Positions 56,462 through 64,000 of a DNA stretch of 64,000 nt are shown here, in pieces. The notes beneath the pieces are model-generated. The model did not search any database and was not told the origin of the DNA. It worked only from the letters and a program-made list of their open reading frames with translations. The first letter of the stretch is position 1, and each line of letters starts with the position of its first letter. Source of the stretch: Telopea speciosissima. Its lineage: Eukaryota; Streptophyta; Magnoliopsida; Proteales; Proteaceae. The stretch is taken from positions 59,681,484-59,745,483 of the forward strand of contig NC_057919.1 of NCBI RefSeq assembly GCF_018873765.1. The letters are read 5' to 3'. The position numbers were made by a program, and so were the translations under genes.

Positions 56462-59400
56462 ATGGCTGCCGTTAATTCCAACCTGTTAACACTCATTAGC
56501 GAATATAAACTTAATGGTACAAACTATGTCGATTGGTACCGGAGCATTAAGTTGCTCCGATCTTGAAGGATGTACATAGTTCTAGATGAACAAGTTCCTC
56601 CTCAACCCGACCCGAACGATTTTGAGGCAAATGAAGAGATGCAAGGGTTCCTCATGAGGGATTCCAAGGCATCACTCTATATCCTAGGATCGTTGAAAAA
56701 ATCAGTTGTAGACTCAGTCAAGGATATACGCACTGCTGGGGGTAAAATGGATAAGCTTGCTAAATTATTCAACAGGCAGTTGACACACACATATTCTGAT
56801 GCGGTGAGTCAAATCCATAACTCCAAGATGTCTCAGGGGGACTCCAGTGATGGATCATGTAATGAAAATGATCAATCTGTTTAAAAAACTGGAATCCATG
56901 GGGACTGATTTCAGCCTACGATACAAGACTAATGTGATCTTAGCGTCACTCACTTCTACCTACGCACCTTTTAGGATGTCCTACAAGATGTCCGAGAAGG
57001 AGATGGAGCTCACCGAGCTTGCTAATGCACTGGTAGAGGCTGAAGCGTCCTTGAAAAAGGACAAGGCTGAGGTCAATGCAACTGAGGTAAAGCCTTCTTC
57101 AAATGGGAAGAAGAAGAAAAAGGGAAGTAAGGGCAAGACCCTGAAAGCCAAGGGTGGGAAGTCTGGCAATAAAGGCAAAGGCAAGTGCTTCTATTGCAAG
57201 AAGGAGGGTCACTGGAAAAGAAACTGTCGTGCTTACCTGGCAACTTTGAAAGACAAGAAGCCGGATGAAATAGAGGCTGCTAAAGAAGGTACATGTGATG
57301 TTCACGTTCTTTATGAGTCTAATTTGTCTTTTGAACCGATCAATTCTTGGTTGGTGGATAGTGGATCCACTGTTCACATTTGCAATGATTTGCAGGGGTT
57401 CAAGGAGACAAGGAACCTAGAAAGAAATGAAGTGCGTTTTCGGATGGGCACTGGAGCTGAGACCATGGCGTTGGCTGTGGGAACTTTTATTTTAAATTTT
57501 AGTTCTGCTAGTTTAGTTTTAAAGGATTGCTATTATGTACCCTCTTTCAAGAGGAAGATAATTTCAATTTCAAAACTTGTTTTGGACGGATATAGTTTTT
57601 CCTTTAATTCTAAATTGATTATTCGTTTTAATAATTCCTTTGTGGCATCCGGATATATGCAAAGTGGTTTGTATTTTCTAGATTGCCCTATTAGAACGAA
57701 TGTTGTTTCAAATGTTAATTTGAAACGGAAAGCAGCTCCAGTGAACTCAACATATTTGTGGCATCTAAGATTGGGTCACATTAATGTGGACCGAATCAGT
57801 AAATTGGTGAGGGATGGGTCCTTAGAGAGTCTGAGGGTGGAACCATTCCCCACCTGTGAGTCATGCCTTCAGGGCAAAATGACCAACAAATCCTTTAGCA
57901 ATAAAGGTGCTAGAGCCACAGATCTGTTGGAGTTGATACACACTGACGTGTGTGGACCCATAAACATACAAGCAAGATATGGGTATGAGTACTTTATCAC
58001 GTTCACCGATGATTACTCTAGATATGGTTACATATACTTGATGCGTAGGAAATCGGAAGCCTTTGATAAATTCAAAGAATTCTAAGCCGAGGTCGAAAGA
58101 CAGCTCGATAAACGTATCAAGTCCTTACGATCAGATCGTGGAGGGGAGTATCTATCGGATGAGTTTAAAGAACATCTCATATCCCAAGGGATAGTTAGTC
58201 AACTAACTAATCCAGGCACACCACAACAAAATGGTGTATCTGAACGACGCAATTGGACCCTATTGGATATGGTCAGGACGATGCTCACTTATAGTGAGCT
58301 GCCTCTTTCTTTCTGGGGGTATGCTTTAGAGACGGCGATATATATCTTGAATAGGGTTCCATCTAAGTCTGTAGCCAAGACACCCTTTGAGTTGTGGAAA
58401 GGGCGAAAGCCCAGTATTCAACACCTTAGGGTATGGGGTTGCATAGCACATGTGCGAAAGCAACAGACAGACAAGTTAGAATTCAGGACTTCGAGATGTT
58501 ATTTCTTAGGCTACCCCAAAGGCACGATAGGCTATTATTTCTATGACCCAGTTGACCAAAAGGTCATTGTAAGTAAACATGTCACATTTTTGGAGGAAGA
58601 AATGATGACCCAGAGGTCCGAACCAGTAGTCATAAAAGAGCTATCAGATGGCTTAGAAACATCACTTCCAGAAGTGAGACCAACTGACATACCCGCTGAA
58701 ATACCAACACCTGAGGAACCTCGACGCAGTGGGAGGACTGTTAGACCACCCACCAGGCTAACTCTTCTAACCGAAGAGGAAACAGTGGAAGAGTTCCACA
58801 TGGTATCGGTTGAATCGGATGATGATCCGATGACATACTCTGAGGCTCTAAAGGATGTTGATGCCACTAGGTGGCTGGAAGCAATGCGCTCTGCAATCGA
58901 TTCGATGCATTCCAACAAGGTCTGGACTCTAGTCGATCCACCACTTGGCGTCAAGCCGATTGGATGTAAATGGATCTTCAAGAGGAAGAAGGGCGCAGAT
59001 GGAAAGGTCAAGAGATTCAAAGCGAGACTGGTGGCAAAGGGTTATACCCAGAAAGAGGGTATAGACTATGAGGAAACCTTTTCACCAGTAGCGATGATGA
59101 AATCCATCAGGATTTTATTGGCTATCGCAGCACACTTTGATTATGAGATCTGGCAGATGGATGTGCAGACTGCATTTCTAAATGGATTCCTTCAAGAGAA
59201 AATCTACATGGAACAACCAGAGGGGTTCTCTTCCTTGGAGGAAGAAAGAAAGGTGTGCAAATTGCAGAGGTCCATTTATGGGCTGAAGCAGGCTTCCAGG
59301 AGCTGGAACATCAGGTTTGATCAATCAATCAAATCATTTGGTTTTGATCAAAACATGGATGAACCATGCGTTTACAAGAAGATCAGTGGGAGGGCAGTAT

Positions 59401-60225
59401 GTTTTCGTGTTTTATACGTAGATGACATATTGCTGATTGGTAACGATGTAGGATTCCTTTCATCAGTAAAACAATGGTTATCCACAACGTTTTCGATGAA
59501 AGACCTTAGTGAAGCTAGCTATATCCTTGGGATCAAACTCGTAAGAGATCGCCAGAAAAGGATGCTAGGCTTGTCACAGGCTACCTATATAGACAAAGTC
59601 CTGGCCAGATTTAGTATGGAGAACTCTAAGAGGGGAAGTGTTCCCTTCAGACATGGAGTCAGTCTTTCCAGATCTCAGTGTCCTCAGTCTTAGACAGACA
59701 TTGAAGAGATGAAGAGGATTCCCTATGCCTCAGCAGTAGGGAGTCTTATGTACGCCATGTTGCGCACGAGGCCGAACGTCTGCTATGCAGTAGGTATTGT
59801 GAGTCATTACGAGTTTAATGAGTGGAGGTCCCATTGTATAGAGGAGTACAAAATAGAAATCTATAGCCGATCCCTATTTTTATGAACACCTTGCATCATG
59901 TGATGCGTTTAATAAGGTGTTTGGGTAGGAAGTTCCTAACATTTCTGGAGTAGTCCCTGATCTTGTCAAGGGCCCTATTCCCCTGTTATGTGACAACAGA
60001 GGGGCCATTGCACAAGCTAAGGAGCCTAGGGCTCATCAGAGGAACAAGCATGTGCAGCGGAAGTATCACCTCATCAGAGAGATTATCCAGCAGAGTGACG
60101 TGAGTATCTCCAAAGTGGACACAACTGAAAATGTGTCTGATGCCATAACAAAGGGTTTGTCACCAGGAGTGTTTGAGAAACACATAGAGGGCATGGGTTT
60201 AAAATGTATGGGGAATTGGCTTTGA
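56462..60225 (+). pseudogene. Copia gag-pol, inactivated by stops, frameshifts and an RT-RNase H deletion
   Basis: Starts MAAVNSNLLTLISEYKLNGT (56462) but meets a TGA after L-L-R-S. Gag continues at 56570 (MYIVLDEQVPPQPDPNDF), shifts frame near 56850 and runs through the CCHC knuckle CFYCKKEGHWKRNC, protease WLVDSGSTVHICND, the GAG-pre-integrase/zinc region WHLRLGHINV ... CESCLQGK, and integrase (IHTDVCGPI, TFTDDYSRYGYIYL) to a TAA at 58083. After it: [12 protein letters not shown] (catalytic E), the RT with [13 protein letters not shown], then a TAG at 59691. RT C-terminal sequence breaks off near 59800 (GIVSHYEFN) and resumes in RNase H at about 59960 (VPDLVKGPIPLLCDNRGAIA ... KHVQRKYHLIREII), so several hundred bases are missing. 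It ends MGNWL-stop. Confidence 0.93.
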
Positions 60226-60227
60226 TG

Positions 60228-60241
60228 TACAAGTGGGAGAT
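60228..60241 (+). promoter_or_regulatory. Polypurine tract of the 9-kb copia element
   Basis: GTACAAGTGGGAGAT, directly before TGTTGG of the 3' LTR; the AAGTGGGAGAT form is common in plant copia elements. Confidence 0.9.
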
Positions 60242-61924
60242 TGTTGGACAAGTGTGTGTCCATCAAACCCGGTTCGGTCCGATTCAACCCGGTTCACCTT
60301 TGTATTGAACATTTATACATTTTAGTTTAATATTGTCACATGCGATATAAACTTTTTGAGCATTATGTGTCCGTAAGTTATACTTAAAATGGTAGTCACG
60401 ACTAGGGTTTGGGCTGGGCACCCTTATCATATGGTCGTCGTATTGGGTATGCCTAGAAATGTGATGTCAGGGTACGAATACAAGTGCTCACATGTTTGAT
60501 GTGTGCATTGGCGAAGAATCTACTTTGTCGATTCTCTCATGTATTACTGCCAGATGTAGGAAGGGATAGACATGTGTCACCGACACCCTGTACCTGAGGG
60601 AACCCTTCACTCGCAAAGTGTGATCGCATTCTTTGGTTCATCAATGACTGAGACTCAAGCGAGTCAAAGCCGGTGTTCTGGGAATGCGTGAACACTTTGT
60701 GAGTGAAGGAGTTATCCAACACGGTCACCACTGCCCGATTGGGGAACACCAAGATAGAGATGTCTGTGCATGGTCGGATCGAACGGATCCATGTCGTTTT
60801 GGAAATGGTTTTGCAAAATTTATTTTACATAAAATGATACATTATTTATAGTTATTTCAAATAAAGTATTTTATCGAGTTTTGCGGGACCCGATCGGATG
60901 CACAGACGCTCTTATATGGACATGTACTATGGATTGGGGTTTGGCAGTACATGTGTACATGCCCTAGATTCCATAATGATGGTGTTGATTAGTGGGGGGT
61001 TGTTTATTTTAAATTGTTATCATATAGGGAGTTATTTGGAATTTGCTAATTTAATTGGCTCTTTATTTAATTAATGGATTTGGTGCTAATTGTAATTATC
61101 CATTAATAATTAAATAAAGAATCTAATTAATACTTTCCTATTAGATTCTGCTTCTTTGTAGCACTTTGAGTTTAACAGCGCCGGAGAGAGAGAGTCGGAC
61201 TCTCACTAGGGCTCTATTAAATCTATCTAGGATTTAATTAAACCTATTATTATAAATAGGGGACCAAAAATACGGAAGAAAAGCTCTCCACGTTTTGGGC
61301 GAGACACTCTCTCTCCTACGTTTTGGTTTCTCTCTCTCCCTCTTGTGATCTCTCTTCTTCTTCTTGCTTCTCTCACTGTGTTTGAGAGTTAAGGTTTGTG
61401 AAACCCTAGATCTGTGCTGAGGAGTTTGAGGGCATCTAGGATTGGCATGTAGAACCTTAGTAGCACCATTGGAGGTTCAGATCTTTTGCTTGGAGCGCTC
61501 ATTGGAGGAAGAACCACTTGTCTATTGGAGGAGCAACACTTGAGGCTCACCAGGTTAGCAGTTCTTTATTAATTCCTTCTGTTCATTGATTATTAATATT
61601 TATGGGATGCGAAAGAAACTCGAATCGATTATTTTCCGCTGCGCATTCGAGTATGGGATGGATCCCTCTTGCCATGTGATGGACTAGAGACGAGTTTCTC
61701 CGTCCCTATTGTGATAATTAATTTTATGGAATGCAATAGGGAAGGAGAAACCCTAATAGGGATGCACCAGGGTTCCCATGGGCGACCATAGGAAACCCTA
61801 AAATTAAAATGGGGCACCCATGGGACACCATGGGCTAACCCAGGGTGTGCAAAACCCTAAAGATAAATATCTTGGTCTCCCTAGGGAACCATGGTTTGAT
61901 CCCTGGACCGTTGTTTAGCCAACA
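60242..61924 (+). mobile_element. 3' LTR of the 9-kb copia element
   Basis: 1683 bp, collinear with the 5' LTR; TATAAATA at 61251-61258. Small indels near 61155-61190 and 61280-61310 mark the differences from the 5' copy. Confidence 0.95.
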
Positions 61925-62109
61925 TAGTGTACGTACAATACCAGTCGATTTGCATCTAAAGCATGATTGTTTTATTAGATTTCTTTTCTTTTCTTTTCTT
62001 TTGCCAACTAAGCACAATGAAATTTGTTGTTTTGTTTTGTTTGTTTTTTTTTTTTTCTATTCAGTTCTTTACTTTTCTAGATTCTTTCCATTTTAGCGTC
62101 TTTCTTTAG

Positions 62110-62272
62110 GGAAAATTATCTCCTCCAGTTCCCGGCCCGGCCTAGTTCCCCAATTCCTCTAATATGGTGATGGTGGATCCCAATCAGGTAGGGGTAAGAT
62201 GATCATCCCAACCCCCCTTGTTAGAAGAAATGGGGAACTGGGCCACATAGGGAACTAGAGAAGATAAAGATC
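62110..62272. mobile_element. Foldback MITE, copy 1 of a tandem pair
   Basis: Arms AATTATCTCCTCCAGTTCCC and AGTTCCCCAATTCCTCT at left pair with AGAAATGGGGAACTGGG and GGGAACTAGAGAAGATAAAG at right. Related to the next element. Confidence 0.75.
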
Positions 62273-62285
62273 TAGTGCTTGATCG

Positions 62286-62472
62286 GATCTTTATCACCTC
62301 CAGTTCTTTGCTCGACCCAATTCCCCAATTCCTCTATCAAGGAAGGGGGGGGGGGGAGGCTGGAATGACCATCCTACCCCTACTTGAACATTCTACTTGG
62401 GTGGGTTCCACCACCCCCTATTAGAGAAATTGGAAAACTGGGCCGGATAGGGAACTAGAAGAGATAATTTTA
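62286..62472. mobile_element. Foldback MITE, copy 2 of a tandem pair
   Basis: Arms GATCTTTATCACCTCCAGTT and CCAATTCCCCAATTCCTCT at left pair with AGAGAAATTGGAAAACTGGG and GGAACTAGAAGAGATAATTT at right. A G12-13 run lies in the middle (near 62347). Same family as copy 1, 13 bp away. Confidence 0.75.
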
Positions 62473-63029
62473 CGTGCCGGTTCAGGCCATTGCATGAGGT
62501 CAGCGGTAACTTGGTTGAGATGATCTGTCACATGTCCCTGCCTCATTGGTTGGTGACAATTAGATTCATTATTTCCAATTCACCATATCGATACCAAATG
62601 ATAAATGCCAAATGAGAGACACAGGAACAGAAAGAGATAGTCAAAGAGATGGACACAATGGCAGAACAAAACTAGCCCATTTGTTTTCTATAAAACATCA
62701 CAAAAACCCATTCGATGCAATTTCCGAGGTCTGAGAGAGTCAAAATTAACATTCGGAGAATCAATCCAATATACACTCCATTGTCACAATCACATTCATA
62801 TTAATTCTGTGCAATGGCTTCAATCGGCATATTTTCTTGAAGAGGACCCCCAATTTACAGGGAGGGTTCTTTAAAGAAAACTGAATCCAAAATTTATTAG
62901 ATATACATCACAAAAAGAGGTAGTTACATACATACAGAGAAGTAGGAGACACACATGAAACCAAAAAAAAATAAACAGCAGAGAAGGAAGAGTAAAGTGA
63001 GCTTGATCAGAACAGAGCAGGGAAGAGGG
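62473..63029. other. Intergenic DNA, nothing recognised
   Basis: No gene or bordered element recognised on either strand. Confidence 0.45.
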
Positions 63030-63161
63030 GGTGAATGTTCACGTACATGAGCGTACGTGAACGACTCATAGCCATTCAGATGGAACATTTTCATAGAATA
63101 GATTCCATCTGAACGATTGTGAGTTGTTCACGTACGCTCACATACGTGAACATTCCCTGCA
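63030..63161. repeat. Strong palindromic foldback (~132 bp)
   Basis: Left arm GTGAATGTTCACGTACATGA, GCGTACGTGAACGACTCATA, CCATTCAGATGGAA pairs with TTCCATCTGAACGATTGTGA, GTTGTTCACGTACGCTCAC, ATACGTGAACATTC on the right; loop about 18 nt. The arms themselves contain sub-palindromes (GTTCACGTAC, TACGTGAAC). No TSD seen; a MITE is the likely explanation. Confidence 0.8.
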
Positions 63162-63243
63162 CTCAGCAGGCAATCAATCAAAAAAGATGTGTGGGACTCT
63201 CATAGAGAAGTTTGAATAATTTCCTCTTCTTCCATGATTGTAC

Positions 63244-63721
63244 TGTTAGATTAAGAGAATCCTTCTGGGTTCAAACAGTGATAAATCCTATCACTATCAT
63301 GCCCATATGAAATGAAGAACATAACTCTAATGAAATAGAAGGAAAGATTGTACCTTGCACCTCAATGTGTTGATGAAGAATAATTATAATAATGCCCAAC
63401 AATCTCCTCCTTAATCTGGCGTCTTAGACCAATAAACCTTGAAGGGATCTTCTGCAGTCTCCCGTTCCTCATCATGAAGACCCTTTCCTTATGAGAGAAA
63501 TAGGGAAGTGAAACTAAAGTGACTCCTGGGATCCTTCTTAATAGTATTTATATTAATATTGTCCCAAAACCCTAACCCACTTCCACAATGGGTTTGGGTT
63601 GGCCCATCCCAATCAGAACCGGGTGACATGCTTGAACCAGCTCCAGTATTAGGATCCTCACCAATTGAACTGGGCTAAGTAATTAATCAAGCCCATAAAA
63701 TTTCTTTGAAAATTTCTTACA
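63244..63721 (-). mobile_element. 3' LTR of a - strand copia-like element running off the right edge (478 bp)
   Basis: On the - strand it starts TGTAAGAAATTTTC directly after a polypurine tract and ends GAATCTAACA-type sequence (TCTTAATCTAACA). A TATA-like TATTAATATAAATAC lies near 63538-63556. Internal sequence lies to the right. Confidence 0.7.
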
Positions 63722-63733
63722 ATCTCCCACTTG
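63722..63733 (-). promoter_or_regulatory. Polypurine tract of the right-edge element
   Basis: The - strand reads CAAGTGGGAGAT, the same form as in the 9-kb copia element, directly before the LTR start. Confidence 0.75.
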
Positions 63734-64000
63734 GGCTAGATTAATTACTGAGTCCAAATCAATTGATGTGGCCATGGAATCCCTCTACCTTTATATGTCA
63801 CTACTTTGATTTACTCAATAACATATCATGTTGAATAACAGCAGGAGATATACCTCAATATACAGTATACAACTTTCTGTCATCATAAACATGACACACT
63901 TGTCAAATAAATCGCTTTGAGATGTGTGACCATGAAGCTGAAACTTCATTTAGGTCCTATATCTGATTACAAAATCAGAGTGCCTTAAACAACCTTATAG
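63734..64000 (-). mobile_element. 3' non-coding interior of the right-edge element (partial)
   Basis: No coding homology was seen on the - strand here; this is taken as the untranslated region between pol and the polypurine tract, with the rest beyond the window. Confidence 0.5.

Larger units (their letters stand above)
52881..61924 (+). mobile_element. Full-length Ty1/copia retrotransposon, 9044 bp, perfect TSD, coding-dead
   Basis: Bounded by TAGTG at 52876-52880 and 61925-61929. LTRs of 1705 bp (52881-54585) and 1683 bp (60242-61924), both TGTTGGACAAG ... TTTAGCCAACA and very similar. Primer-binding site at 54589-54601, gag-pol at 56462-60225, polypurine tract before the 3' LTR. The 1.86-kb leader between primer site and gag is unusually long. 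LTR length and gag type suggest the Angela/Tork part of copia, but this was not tested. Confidence 0.95.

Noticed and set aside
58541-59020. 159-aa - strand open frame
   Set aside because: Antisense shadow of the copia RT region in the 9-kb element.
63380-63490. Possible short - strand exon (MRNGRLQKIPSRFIGLRR)
   Set aside because: It lies inside the LTR of the right-edge element, is very short and has no recognised homology; ordinary LTR sequence is the simpler reading.
1-64000. CRISPR arrays, bacterial operons, riboswitches, rRNA genes and complete tRNA genes
   Set aside because: None seen; short tandem repeats here have no spacer structure and the context is a plant nuclear genome. tRNA-like heads belong to SINEs.

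Overview
The window looks like a gene-poor, transposon-rich stretch of a flowering-plant nuclear genome. The evidence is two intron-containing plant housekeeping genes with GT-AG introns, many Ty1/copia retrotransposons primed by initiator tRNA-Met, L1- and RTE-type LINEs, tRNA-derived SINEs, hAT and Mutator-like MITEs, and abundant AT-rich intergenic DNA. I cannot name the species; nothing in the window points to bacteria or to an organelle.

Layout. (1) 1-6.6 kb is a nest of three copia elements: the 3' end of a + strand element sits in the gag of a - strand element, whose LTR in turn abuts a third, decayed - strand element. (2) 6.6-16.4 kb is intergenic DNA with SINEs, a LINE RNase H remnant, a large foldback (13.0-13.8 kb) and dispersed repeats. 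(3) 16.47-20.29 kb (- strand) is a complete seven-exon gene for an ALKBH10-type 2-oxoglutarate/Fe(II) dioxygenase (plant m6A RNA demethylase family), reconstructed exon by exon to 551 aa. (4) 20.6-37.8 kb is intergenic: MITEs, a 170-bp tandem array, a 5'-truncated L1 with a 12-bp target-site duplication (TSD), and a ~1.9-kb tandem duplication whose two copies carry different MITE insertions. (5) 37.87-42.75 kb (- strand) is a complete four-exon LIFEGUARD/BAX-inhibitor-1 family gene of 241 aa. Its 3.8-kb intron 1 holds a 2.5-kb non-autonomous LTR retrotransposon that has captured a polypyrimidine-tract-binding-protein (PTB) RRM coding fragment. (6) 43.4-46.5 kb holds hAT-like and foldback elements and an ~800-bp (CCA)n-rich block inside a terminal-inverted-repeat element. 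(7) 47.3-50.65 kb is a decayed RTE-type LINE split by a 1.37-kb solo LTR. (8) 52.88-61.92 kb is a full-length 9.04-kb copia element with 1.7-kb LTRs and a perfect TSD, coding-dead from stops, frameshifts and a pol deletion. (9) 62.1-64.0 kb has foldback repeats and the 3' LTR of another - strand copia element that runs off the right edge.

The two host genes are unrelated in function (RNA demethylation; membrane cell-death/Ca2+ regulation) and do not form an operon-like unit. The most interesting features are the PTB-domain capture, MITE insertion sites whose empty site is visible in a neighbouring duplicate, the foldback with a triplicated core, and a near-minimal poly(A) retroposon in an ALKBH10 intron. 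All coordinates and motifs were read by eye; no searches were run.
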